Below, piece by piece: positions 1-11,702 of a stretch of 64,000 nucleotides of DNA. The stretch is from the NCBI RefSeq assembly GCF_036785885.1, contig NC_092320.1:16927557-16991556 (forward strand), written 5' to 3'. The stretch comes from Coffea arabica. Taxonomy: Eukaryota > Streptophyta > Magnoliopsida > Gentianales > Rubiaceae. Under the pieces are notes generated by a model. It worked only from the letters and a program-made list of their open reading frames with translations, made no database searches and was not told the DNA's origin. The position numbers and the translations under genes are program-made. Every line of letters begins with the position of its first letter. Position 1 is the first letter of the stretch.

Positions 1-167
1 AATGTTTCATGAAATAATCAGATGAGAAGGAGAAGAGAAGAAGTGAGAATAAGCATAGCATGAATTGTTATTCTTATTACTGTCCATTGAAAAGATTATA
101 AGAATACCTTGAAGTATATAAATAATATATAAAGCAAGTTAATCAGAAAATAAGTACTGGCTTGTAC

Positions 168-1465
168 CTTGGGGTTATTTGCATGAATTCTATATTCATG
201 CATCTTCCAAGCCGTTTTTTGACCAGGCCCAAGTAAGAAATCTAGTGACTTCCGGTAGCCGACGGTATTGCCATTGTAATAAATCTTCTTGTCTTTGCCG
301 GTGGGTTTCCAAAATCCACCATCTCCACATGATCGAGAGGGACGGCTGCCTTTGGGGTATTTGTTCGTCAAATAGGTGAAGAAGTACCATCCGTTCACGT
401 TATGAAAGCTATCCGATTTGTATCTATCTGCGCATATATAATCAAAAAAGAAATAAGCAAATATATAGCATAGTCATGCAATATTACAACAAAATAAAGA
501 AAAAGGGGATCATAATTTATTTATCAAGGCTGCTTTTATTCAAATTTTGTTAGGGACAAATACCCATTTTTCAGACAGACAAGAATGTTAGTTATTAAAT
601 TAGACACATAGCCCAAACCCTAAACTAATCACTTTTACGTACGTGCATCAATGAGAAACCCTCTAACCCCAAATCTCATCTCTATGACGATGGTGTTTTC
701 GTGATCTAAGGTGGTGGGTAGTATTTTAGGGTATTTTTTTGGTCCACCAACTATTTTTCGTGGAACACAATTCACAATAAAATCCACAATCGAAAGAAAC
801 CAATCAAAAAACTTGAAATCATGAAGCCTAAAGATGGTTTAAATTTCAAAGATTTTGCCTAATTAATTGGGGATTATGGAATTAAAAGGGGTTCAATTAT
901 GCTCTATCGTTAAACAGCAAACACTTGTACATAGCATATTGTTATAAGAACATCAGACTATGTCAAATACTTTCCTTCGCATGGAGTAAAGTTCCCGAAA
1001 GGGTTTTCAGAACATATTTATCGAGAAAACGCCTAAAAGATGTTTTCCGAGTTCTTTATCCGAAAACTAGAAAAACAGCTGTTAGAATAACATAAAGTTT
1101 TTTCAATTGTATAGATACTAACTTGTAAGTTCTTGAGGATTGTGGCCGTAGACATTGGCTTCATGAATTCTGTTAAGTGGTAATGGAGCCTTGGCGATCC
1201 TTTTCCTCAAGTAGTGTACAATTAGCTCTTCATCAGTGGGGCAAAACCTGTAACCGCGTGGCATAGAATCCAGAAAATTCTGTGAATTTTCGTGGAGAAT
1301 TATGCCTTGCTGAACCGGTTGCTGCTGATCATCGAGGAGATACGGCTGGTGTTGATGTTGCAGTGGCTGCTGCTGTTGGCCCTGCAAGGGCGGCCAGTGG
1401 TGGTGGAGGAGGTGATCATGGAGGAGGTATGGCTGCTCCTCCCTCTGCTGGTGGTGATTGTCCAT
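168..1465 (-). CDS. NAC-domain transcription factor, unit 1 copy (partial: exons 1 and 2 only)
   Basis: NAC proteins are plant-specific DNA-binding transcription factors that act in the nucleus as dimers. Exon 1 is 1123-1465. The ATG at 1465-1463 is the first after an in-frame TAA 15 codons upstream, and the donor is ACAA|GTTAGT. Exon 2 is 168-427, with acceptor GCGCAG| and donor CCCAAG|GTACAA. Together they give exactly 201 codons. Residues 1-67 are rich in Gln and His. The NAC domain starts at about residue 68 (MPRGYRFCPTDEELIVHYL), with a B-like block (IHEANVYGHNPQEL), the C block WYFFT...WKPTGKDKKI and the D block WKMHEYRIH. Exon 3 (subdomain E and the tail) would lie left of the window, so integrity cannot be judged. 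Exon 1 and 2 sequence looks identical to the unit 3 copy. Confidence 0.85.
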
Positions 1466-1533
1466 GCTTGTTGAATGTTGAAGAGGCTTCTTTCGCCGGA
1501 GGCGCAGTTACCTAAAATAAGCGCCAAATGAGG

Positions 1534-1545
1534 TATATATATATT
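1534..1545 (-). promoter_or_regulatory. Candidate TATA box of the unit 1 NAC gene
   Basis: An alternating TATATATATA run lies about 70 bp upstream of the NAC ATG on the minus strand. That spacing would leave a short 5' UTR of roughly 40 nt. It is conserved in units 2 (36384-36395) and 3 (52188-52199). AT-rich surroundings make such runs common, so this is only a candidate. Confidence 0.35.
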
Positions 1546-2699
1546 TTTGTCGTTGGGGTGCCAACCTGGCACTAAATGTCCGGTACATCCGTACAAGTGG
1601 GGTCGGGTATAGACTCCAGTTGCAGTACAATTCTACTTCTTCTTCTACTTCTCCCCGAATTATACTCAATTATTTTGAAATTTTGGATAACAATAAGAAC
1701 ATTCTTCCATGCCGCCTGTCTATATATCATAATTTTTATAATTTAATACCTAAGGTAATAAAGTTTTAATAAATTTATAATCTAAGACAAAAGAATAAGA
1801 GTTAAAGTTGTCTTAATGTAGCATAATCTTTGAAAATTATAGTAATTTAATCCATATTTGTCGTTCCATAACTTTTAAATATTGTTAGTCCACATATAGA
1901 TTTATGAATTAATCTTCTATATATTGGCACTTTCGCTATTGGATGCGTGATACACAATCTGAATTTAAATTAATCCAAATTTTATATATGTGTCATGTAT
2001 CTAATCGTGATATTGTACACATTGTTAGTGTATATAAGAATAACTCTAGATTTATACATATTTTTTTTTCTAACTTATGGTATAGGTCCATACCCGTGTT
2101 ATATCCATCCCATATTTTACTAACTATGCTTATCACTTTATTGTTGAAACTTAACATCGCACTTGTGAAGCTTACCCATAATATTCATGAAAATAAATTT
2201 AAGTTTTTTATGGACAAATAGTATGTAAATGGCTAAAACTATAATTTTATAATAATCTTAAATTTACATACCATAATCGAGTGTATATTGCTTCTTGTTT
2301 TGAAATTTGCACTAACTTCACTATTCCTATTATTGTTATTGGTAAAAATGCTTCGATTTAAAACACAATAAAATCAAATTTTGTGGCCTTTCTAATATAG
2401 TGGTTATTTTTACTCGAAAATTAGTAAATCTTGCTTACATTACACAGATTGTATGCTTTTTCACCAATATAATCAAAAGAACTTTATACCTTGACAAAAC
2501 AAATAGAAAAAATGACAACACCATGAGTATAATGGTGAGCAACTGCCATACATGTCACATTATGAGTTTAGGCATGATTTGTATAAATAATAACTAATCT
2601 AATAATTGGTTGACATGCGATGCATATGACAGGTTAGGGGATTTCAATTGCAACATGAAAATGAAAATGTGATTCTTTTTAAAGAATATCAATAGTGGT
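1546..2699. other. AT-rich intergenic DNA upstream of the NAC gene
   Basis: No gene, RNA or mobile-element signature is visible. The stretch is conserved in units 2 and 3, so it may hold the NAC promoter region. Short ORFs here are only as long as expected by chance. It ends at the GTGGT target site of the nested LTR block. Confidence 0.5.
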
Positions 2700-2797
2700 T
2701 GACGGTAATTTTACATACATGCAAGTTAAAAAACCGAATTACACCCGTTCACTGCAAGTATACAGATCAACTAGTAGTTTAGGGTATATATCGGGTC

Positions 2798-4672
2798 TGA
2801 CGGGTATTTTACATACGTGCAAGCTAAAAAATACCGAATTACACCCGTTCACTGCAAGTATACAGATCAACTAGTAGTTTAGGGTATATATCGGGTCGAT
2901 CCCACAAGGAAGAGTGAACAATTACCGGTATTACTAAAGCTTCTCTATTATTTAGACTATCAATAAATTATAACAAATTAAAACCTATTGAAATTATACA
3001 AGAAAATAGCAAATGAAAGCTCCTTAGGTTGTGGTATCCCTAACTACTCATGCAAGTGCTATATTTGGATCATTGAGTACTACATCTAGGCTAATTATAG
3101 TGTAATTTCCTTAAACATGTGAAACCTACTTTCGTAGTGAATCAACTATACTCATAACTAATCCATACCTATTTTCATGGTTATGAAATTAGCTACAAGT
3201 TCATTTCTTCAATGAAATTACATGAAATGAATCACTAAAAACCACATAAGTGCACCTCTACTTTCGTGAGTGTACTCCCTATGTTTAGCACCTCTTGAAC
3301 TAGTGTTAAATCTCAATTTTCATTGCAGAAACAACACCTTAGATAACCACAATCAATGGTACCAGATTAATCATGATTTAAAGAGCTAAAGTGCTAAATA
3401 ACTTGCTTAAATAATAGCAGTCAAATAACCAAATAATAAACACTAACAATTATAGAAAGTTCAACCAAACCCAAGGCTTAAACTTTAGATACACATAATG
3501 AACACAAAATCCAGAACTTGTATATTAACTAAACTTGGAATCAAATACAAAAGATAAAGAGTTTGGAAGGAATACAACCCTTGTCACATGAGCTTTCTTC
3601 CTTGCCTTCTTCATCCTCCATCTTCATCCTAATCTAGATAATAAACAAGAATGGAAAAGCTACACTACTCTATACTAAGCTAAACTAACACTAGGAAGAT
3701 GAAAGAGCTACATTTCTGCAGCTTCAAGCTTTCTCCCGTAGCTCACTCTATATTTTTCTGCTATGGACTCCAATCTCTGCTATCTACTCCAATCTCTTCC
3801 TATCTTTGCAATCAATTTGGCTATTTTATGATGAAAGGTGGTCAAGAAAATGAGGCCTACACCACCCTTTTACAGCTGGAAATGTTTCTCACATGTGTAG
3901 CATCACATGTGAGTTGGTGGAGGTGAAATTGAGTTTTCCGCGTAAAAAGCAGCCTTCTCTGACCACAATCCGGCCAGGAATCCGGCCACAAATCCGGCCA
4001 AATTCAGGCCGGATTGCTACAGTAAATCTGGGCTGCTACAGTGATCCGAGCTGCTACAGTACCTCGGATCCACTAACCCAGAAACAGCCGAGGGTTCGGA
4101 TGAATAGTGGATCCGAGTGTGGATCACTTGCTCTGTTTTTGGCCCAACTTCAACCGATCTTTTCTTGATGTTAGAGGCTGAAACAGCTCATGTCTAAAAC
4201 ACGAAAGTTGTAGCCTTATGCGTTATTATTCCAATGCATCAAGAATCACCTCATTTGGATCTGTGTAGGCTGAGATATGATGGAAATACCCTTGCCTGCT
4301 CCATGCCTTGTTCCAGCTTCGACCATTAGAAATTTGCTATTGTAATTCAGCTTTTTGACTTTGAAAACCTTCAAACTGGATTCAGATGTCTTCACCAAAG
4401 TTGTAGATCTATCTCCTATCTTCAAATTGGTTCAAGAACCATCTCAATCCGATCGCTGTAACTCAAGTTATAGCCGAAATACGAAAATGTGTCAAAACTG
4501 TCAAAAATACACAAAATCCCACTAAAAAGTGATAAAAACCTCATTTAATCACTTAAAAGCATTTTTCACCAATCATAGCCAAAATGATTCATTTTCTTTC
4601 GATAATATAACCAAAGTGACTAAAAATAATATAAAATATCATACAATTATTACGTAAATTAGTCACTTATCA
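2798..4672 (-). mobile_element. Solo LTR 'B' nested in LTR A
   Basis: A complete 1.87-kb LTR of the same family and orientation as A runs from TGACGG to TTATCA. It is flanked by a 5-bp duplication GGGTC (2793-2797 and 4673-4677) made from LTR A's own sequence. It contains no ORF worth calling and has no internal domain. Confidence 0.9.
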
Positions 4673-5361
4673 GGGTCGATCCCACAGGGAAGAGTGAACA
4701 ATTACCGGTATTACTAAAGCTTCTCTATTATTTAGACTATCAAAGAATTATAGCAAATTTAAACTACTGAAATTATACAAGAATAACAAATAAAAGCTAC
4801 TTAGGTTGTGGTATCCCTAACTACTCATGCAAGTGCTATATTTGGATTATTGAATACTACATCTAGGCTAATTATGGTGTAATTTCCTTATGCATGTGAA
4901 ACCTACTTTCGTAGTGAATCAACTATACTCATAACTAATCCATACCTATTTTCATGGTTATGAAATTAGCTACAAGTTCATTTCTTCAATGAAATTACAT
5001 GATATGGATAACTAAAAACCACATAAGTGCACCTCTACTTTCGTGAATGTACTCCCTATGTTTAGCACTTCTTGAACTAGTGTTAAATCTCAATTTTCAT
5101 TGCAGAAACAACACCTTAGATAATCACAATTAATGGTACCAGATTAATCATGATTTAAAGAGCCAAAGTGCTAAATAACTTGCTCAAATCATAGCAATCA
5201 AATAACCAAATAATAAACACTAACAATTATAGAAAGTTCAACCAAACCCAAGGTATAAACTTTAAAAACACATATTACACACAAAATCCAGAACTTGTAT
5301 ATTAACTAAACTTGGAATCAAATACAAAAGATAAAGAGTTTGAAAGGAATACAACCCTTGT

Positions 5362-7157
5362 TGATAAGTGACTAATTTACGTAATAATTGTATGATATTT
5401 TATATTATTTTTAGTCACTTTTGTTATATTATTGAAATAAAATGAATTATTTTGGCTATAATTGGTGAATAAATGTTTTTAAGTAATTAAATGAGGTTTT
5501 TATCACTTTTTACTTGGATTTTGTGTATTTTGACAGTTTTGACACATTTTCGTATTTCGGCTATAACTTGAGCTACAGGGATCGGATTAAGATGATTCTT
5601 GAACCAATTTGAAGATAAGAGATAGATCTACAACTTTGATGAAGACATCTAAATCCAGTTTGAAGATTTTCCAGGTCAAAGTGCTGAATTACAATAGCAA
5701 ATTTCTACTGGTCGAAACTGAAACAGGGCAATGAGCAGTCAAGGGTATTTCAGTCATATCTCAGCCTACACAGATCCAAATGAGGTGATTCTTGATGCAT
5801 TGGAAAGATAACTCAAAAGGCTACAACTTTCATGTTTTAGACATGAGCTGGTTCAGCCTCTAACATCAAGAAAAGATCGGTTGAAATTGAGCCAAAAACA
5901 GAGCAAGTGATCCACACTCGGATCCACTATTCATCCGAACCCTCGGATGTTTCTGGGTAAGTGGATCCGAGGCACTGTAGCAGCTCGGATCACTGGTCAG
6001 AAAAGGCTGCTTTATACGCGTAAAACTCAATTTCACCTCCACCAACTCACATGGGATGCTAGACATGTGAGAAACATTCCCAGCTGTAAAAGGGAGATGT
6101 AATCCTCATTTCTTGACCACTTTTCATCATTAAATAGCCAAATTCATTGCAACAAGAGGGAGATGGGAGTAGAGAGAGCAGAGATTGGAGTTCATAGCAG
6201 AAAAATAGAGTGAGCTACGGGAGAAAGCTTGAAGCTGCAGAAATGTAGCTCTTTCATCTTCCTAGTATTAGTTTAGCTTAGTATAGAGTAGTGTAGCTTT
6301 TCCATTCTTGTTTATTATCTAGATTAGGATGAAGATGGAGGATGAAGAAGGCAAGGAAGAAAGCTCATGTGACAAGGGTTGTATTTCTTCCAAACTCTTT
6401 ATCTTTTGTATTTGATTCCAAGTTTAGTTAATATACAAGTTCTGGATTTTGTGTTCATTATGTGTATCTAAAGTTTAAGCCTTGGGTTTGGTTGAACTTT
6501 CTATAATTGTTAGTGTTTATTATTTGGTTATTTGACTGCTATGATTTAAGCAAGTTATTTAGCACTTTGGCTCTTTAAATCATGATTAATCTGGTACCAT
6601 TAATTGTGATTATCTAAGGTGTTGTTTCTGCAATGAAAATTGAGATTTAACACTAGTTCAAGAAGTGCTAAACATAGGGAGTACACTCACGAAAGTAGAG
6701 GTGCACTTATGTGGTTTTTAGTGATTCATATCATGTAATTTCATTGAAGAAATGAACTTGTAACTAATTTCATAACCATGAAAATAGGTATGGATTGGTT
6801 ATGAGTATAGTTGATTCACTACGAAAGTAGGTTTCACATGCATAAGGAAATTACACCATAATTAGCCTAGATGTAGTATTCAATGATCCAAATATAGCAC
6901 TTGCATGAGTAGTTAGGGATACCACAACCTAAGGAGCTTTCATTTGCTATTTTCTTGTATAATTTCAATAGGTTTTAATTTGTTATAATTTATTGATAGT
7001 CTAAATAATAGAGAAGCTTTAGTAATACCGGTAATTGTTCACTCTTCCTTGTGGGATCGACCCGATATATACCCTAAACTACTAGTTGACCTGTATACTT
7101 GCAGTGAACGGGTGTAATTCGATTTTTTTAACTTGTACGTATGTAAAATACCCGTCA
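5362..7157 (+). repeat. 5' LTR of element C
   Basis: It begins TGATAAGTGACTAATTTACG and ends ACCCGTCA. It is 1796 bp against 1792 bp for the 3' LTR, with small substitutions and a few short indels. LTRs A, B, E and F belong to the same or sister families. Confidence 0.92.
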
Positions 7158-7163
7158 AGTTTT

Positions 7164-7180
7164 TGGCGCCGCTGCCGGGG
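7164..7180 (+). other. Primer-binding site, tRNA-Asp type
   Basis: The 17 bases starting TGGCGCCG and ending TGCCGGGG lie six bases after the 5' LTR. They complement the 3' end of plant tRNA-Asp with one mismatch (C where T is expected). This is where minus-strand DNA synthesis would start. Confidence 0.85.
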
Positions 7181-7349
7181 AAGATTTGGCAATATCGGTG
7201 TGAAGAGTAACTTTATTAGTTTAGACATTTTATTAGTTATAGTTTGATGCTATTTTCTGTTATTTTTGTGTTTTATGTGTGTATGTGTTTAATTACCTAT
7301 TTTTCTTACTAATTTTGCTTTTGAGGTTGTTTAAAAGCAATTTTAGGTG

Positions 7350-8507
7350 ATGAGAAGGGTAGGTCATTTTGGAGGACAATGCTTGAGAAGTGGAAGATTG
7401 GCAATGGATGGTTACCAAGTGCAAAGCTCCTTCAACAGAGGTAACCAAGAATTTACTGAATGTATGTCTTTTGAAGATGGTTTAAGGTGTTTAAAGGCTA
7501 AATTTGATGTTATGATGTTACAAGTTCAAATGGACACAATTAAGCATGAAATTGAGCAAGGGAGGAATGCTAATGCTTTTAATTCTTATCATGTGATTTG
7601 TGACTTGTGTGGAGATTATCATGCTACTAATACATGTATGCAAGCACAAAATGTGGATTATTATGATGAATTAGAGCATTACAATCCTTGTTTTGATCAA
7701 TATAGTGCTAATTGGAGCAATTCTCCTGCTTATGGTTGGAATAATCAATGTACTTATAGTGATAATTCATATTTTTATGATCACCAACCTGAAAGTGTCC
7801 AATATGAATCAAAACCATCTTGGGAGTTGGCAATAGAGAAGTTAGCTAATACACCTCTGCCTTGGGAGTTAGAAAGTGAACCATTAGCTAATGATTCTAA
7901 TGCATTTTGGGAGCTAGCTGCAAAAAATTATTCTAATCAATTTGATTCAGCAATAGAAAAGCTAGCAAATGCAACCTCTGACCGTTTTGATAGAATTGAG
8001 GAAAGGTTAGATGAATTAGCTTCTCACTTTGGTGATATACATGAGCAATTGAGTGCATTGTGTGAAGTTATTTCTTCTAATAATTTGCAAAATGATCCTA
8101 GCATGAATGGTGGAAATGTTGTATGTGAAAATGGATTGCATTTTGATGAAAATGATGAATCTCAAGAGTGTTTTAATGAGCAAATATCCATTTCACATGA
8201 TAATATCTTTGGAACTAACTTTGAACCTCAAGAGGTGAGTTTTAATGACTCAATTTTCACCCCTCTTGAGGAGTGCATTGAAAGTATAGGTTCTAAAGGT
8301 ATTCCTGCTCAAGATACTCTCATGGCATTCCCTTTGGTAAATTCTCAAGTGGTGCATATTCAAGGTAATATCTATGAATCACTTGGGATAGGTAAGTCAC
8401 TTCCATTTCTCACATCATTAGATCATGTGGCTTTTGCTATAAAGTCACCATTTAATGATCCACCAAGGCCTAAAATGGTGGATTATTCGTTAACTAAACC
8501 TCCTTGA
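7350..8507 (+). CDS. Gag-like zinc-knuckle protein of element C (385 aa)
   Basis: This is the only long ORF of the element. The ATG at 7350 is chosen because the homologous ORF in element E also begins there (MRRVG). The GTG codon just upstream is not a likely start. Near residue 88 there is a CCHC-type knuckle with spacing C-x2-C-x3-H-x4-C (CDLCGDYHATNTC), seen in gypsy-type Gag proteins. It is followed by a Tyr/Asn/Trp-rich stretch. A middle segment repeats the theme of EKLAN and WEL and runs into an acidic, probably coiled-coil stretch (DRFDRIEERLDELASHFGDI). The C-terminal 150 residues match no family I recognise. I see no clear N-terminal capsid domain. It may be a shortened Gag that packages the element RNA with a helper's proteins. 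Confidence 0.6.
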   Translation: MRRVGHFGGQCLRSGRLAMDGYQVQSSFNRGNQEFTECMSFEDGLRCLKAKFDVMMLQVQMDTIKHEIEQGRNANAFNSYHVICDLCGDYHATNTCMQAQNVDYYDELEHYNPCFDQYSANWSNSPAYGWNNQCTYSDNSYFYDHQPESVQYESKPSWELAIEKLANTPLPWELESEPLANDSNAFWELAAKNYSNQFDSAIEKLANATSDRFDRIEERLDELASHFGDIHEQLSALCEVISSNNLQNDPSMNGGNVVCENGLHFDENDESQECFNEQISISHDNIFGTNFEPQEVSFNDSIFTPLEECIESIGSKGIPAQDTLMAFPLVNSQVVHIQGNIYESLGIGKSLPFLTSLDHVAFAIKSPFNDPPRPKMVDYSLTKPP

Positions 8508-11500
8508 AAAATGAGATGATATAGTCAAGCTAATGACTATAAAGAAGCGCTTGTTGGGAGGCAACCCAACGATTTCTTGTTTTTAGTAAGTTTTGGTTGT
8601 TTGATTAATGTTTTTGTGTGTTTTGTAGGTAGCAATGACAAGGAATCATGCGAATTATTTCAAGTGCAAAGGAGTTTATAAGGAGTGGAGACTAATGCGA
8701 AAAAGGGAAGCTTAACCTTTATTTTTTGAGTTTTACAATGCTTAATTTTATGTTATGAGGTTAAGTTAGTCATTTGAATGAAGTTGAAGTGCATTCAAGT
8801 GTTTAAATGTGTTCATGACCTATTTGCACTCTTTTGAACCATTTGAGCACCATCATGTGCTTTGGAAGTGTCGAGGGGACTATTTGATCCAAGAACTTCA
8901 ACCCTCAATTTGGATTCTACATGTTTTTGATTTGATTTGAGGTGTTGAGATTCATGTTTAAGTCACTTTCCATGTGTGTAAAGTGTTGAATTGTTCAAAA
9001 TTTCATTGTAGAGCACGAATTAGAGAGTGTGTTTCAAGTTGGGGCCAAACTAAAAATTGCAGAAATTTCTGCAATAAATGCAGAATCCACGGATCCGAGC
9101 TCGGATCCATATGGATCGAAGGCCTCGGATCCACTTCTGCAATCAGAGAAAACTTCGAGCCACGGATCCGAGGCCTCGGATCCACTTCTGCAATCAGAAA
9201 TTTTTTTCCAACTCACTGGCCAGAATCCGGCCGACAATCCGTCCGGATATCCGGCCGGAAACTGGCCGGATTCTGTCCAGTTTTGCTCAAAAAAAGGAAT
9301 CCGCGCACGGATTCCCCATTTTCTTTTTCCTCTCTTCTTCAACTTACACACGCACTCACACCTAAAACACACACTACTCACTAAACTCACTCTTTTCACC
9401 ATCCAATCTTCAAAACCAAGTATACCAAAACACTCCTTTTTCACTTGAGAGATGATTTCATAGCTAAAAATTCTTCAAAAACAAGTCTAAATTCGGATTT
9501 GAGCTTAGCAAGAACAAGGGTTTCAAATTTTTGAACTATCCATTTGAGGCCGAATTGGAGTGAAATTTTTGGGGGTTTCTTCACCATTTGCATCCATAAT
9601 CATCAACCAACAAGTTTGAGGTAACAAATCTTCACCAAATGTTGTCATTTGAATTTTGCCAATTTTTATTTTTTTTTTATTTTTGGGGCAATTTCGAATT
9701 TTTTTCATTTTGTGAAGTTTGGTGCTTTACATTGTGCTTATTGAACTTATTGATGATTATTGGTGATGTTTAACTCATGAGTTTGTGATTATTTGGTGAA
9801 TTTTTGCTAAATTTATGCCTAATTTGGCTTGGTGACAAAGTTGCATATTAAGTGGCCAATGTAGCATTTTAATTAGCTTTGTGGGAGTTTATGATATTCA
9901 TGTGAGTAATTTAGATTACCTAATGAATGAAAAGGGGCTTGGTTGAATAATTTCTTGAATTCTTAGGTAATTCTAAAAGAAGAGGTGAATTGAAGATGAC
10001 CTTAATTGATGAAATTCATAAATGCGCTTATAATCCTTGTGGTTCAATGGTTTCTAGTATTTCATGAATTCTCAAGAAGGTCATTTATATTTTGGCTTGG
10101 TGTGTTCGCCTCCATTTTGAGATTACTTTTGTACTTGAGGGAACTTGATCATTGATGACAAAATGTATAAAAGGAACTTACTTTGTTCATAATGGTGGGC
10201 TTATTTTGTGAAATTAGCATCCCTTTGCTTTGGATACTAATGTATATATTTGATTAGCAAGGATTAGCTCATTTCATGTCTTTATCCCTTGAACATTGTA
10301 TGGTTCCACATGCTTGATCATCTTTCCTTTTTCCTTGACTTGCATGTTTTCTTCTTGTTGATTGCAAGCTTTTATTTTTAAGAAATTTATTTGTTTTGAT
10401 TTTGTCTTTTTCAGGGTGCAATAAGTGAACTCTCCATTCTTTCTCAAATACGGTTGGAAATTCATCACATTGCCATGGATTTGGATCGCGCAAGTCATAA
10501 GGGGAGTATTTTCTTTTACTCTCTATTTATTTTCCTTTTCTCACATTGAGGACAATGTGAAGTTTAAGTGTGGGGGAGGAAATATTTGAACTTTACTTGC
10601 CATGTGATGATATTTTGTGGATTTAAATGCTTAGAAATGTTGGAATTGTGTTTGAAATGTTTGCCATGTGGATAATTTGCTTGAAATTGGGTTTGTTGGC
10701 AGGGAGTTTTCATCCATTTATAAGGAGAAACTCTGTAAAAATTTTTCTAAAATCTTTTCCAATATTTCACTATGGCCCAAAAGTTCTTCAAATTCTTGCA
10801 TTTTCATTCAAAAAGGGCTAATTGTTCCAACCTTATTCTTCCAATTGTTGAAATGTTATATGTATTTTGGAAGGTTTAGTCCTCATTTAACTTGAAAATA
10901 GTATTATGCAATTAGAATTTTTACATTTTAGAAAGTATATTTGGTAAAATGAGGAAAATTATGCATATAATTTTACATGTTGAATGAGATTTCTTCTCTT
11001 TACTTAATTTTATAAGTAAGTGATTGATATAGTTGATAAAAGGTTATACTCCTCCTTTGATTATTCTTATATATTTTCTAAGAGGGAATATCTATTTATT
11101 GTCCTTTATTTCTGAAAAAGTAAAAAAAAAAAAAAAGAAAAAAAAAGAGAAAAGAAAAGAAAGTAAATAAAAATTGTTCTACTCCAATGATTCATGTACC
11201 GAGTAACCGGGAGTTGGCATCAACAAATGTTGACATTCGCGTAAAAAGGTACTTGAATTAAGAGTATACATAGCAACTTGAATAAGTGAAATGTTGAGTA
11301 ACCGGGGATCTTCACCTAAAAGTGTCGATTTTCGCGTAAAAAGGCATTCTCACTATTTAAGTAAAATTTGTGTGAATAAATCCCTCTTAGTTATAGAATT
11401 TTGAGAAAAAGATGATTATAGGAGGAGGAAAGCTATAAATTGACTATGTGATTTGCTTATTTGTAAAATTAAGTTAGGGTAAGAGATTAAGTTTAACTTG

Positions 11501-11689
11501 TTGAATTTAGGGTATAATTATCTTTCCTTTACTTGATATTATGAGTATTTAGCGTAAATTGAATAATTGTATAATGATTATTTTCCAAGTCTTGAGGAAT
11601 TAAATTGGACAAAGTGCATATATTGTTTCACCTCTTGAATCATTGCATTTGATTATGTGTGAATTGCTTGAGGACAAGCAATGATTTAA
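8508..11689 (+). other. Non-coding internal region of element C
   Basis: About 3.2 kb without a credible ORF or pol remnant. Visible structure: a hairpin-forming motif at 8547-8570 (GTTGGG and CCCAAC arms), a cluster of GGATCCGAG palindromes at 9090-9195, an internal PPT-like motif at 10544-10581, an A-rich run at 11120-11165, and two imperfect 50-bp repeats (11201-11249 and 11295-11344) each with GAGTAACCGG and CGCGTAAAAAGG. Large non-coding interiors of this kind are typical of LARD-type derivatives. Confidence 0.7.
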
Positions 11690-11702
11690 GTGTGGGGGAG
11701 TT
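11690..11702 (+). other. Polypurine tract of element C
   Basis: A purine-rich GTGTGGGGGAGTT directly abuts the TG of the 3' LTR. This is the expected primer site for plus-strand DNA synthesis. The longer context TTGAGGACAA...TTTAAGTGTGGGGGAG occurs again 1.1 kb upstream. Confidence 0.8.

Noticed and set aside
179..390. Plus-strand and second minus-strand ORFs over NAC exon 2, and Val/Leu-rich ORFs over exon 1 (1282-1515, 1292-1474)
   Set aside because: Shadows of the NAC exons in other frames. The NAC frame has domain motifs and splice sites.
5866..6066. A 66-codon ORF recurring in every LTR of the A/C/E/F type (also 12207-12407, 13783-13995, 40449-40649, 54395-54595)
   Set aside because: It recurs only because the LTR recurs, lies within an LTR, changes frame length between copies and has no domain or codon signature.
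9029..9448. Overlapping ORFs of 95-139 codons on both strands inside element C
   Set aside because: They arise from the GGATCCGAG repeat cluster, which is stop-poor in all frames. They are not conserved in element E.
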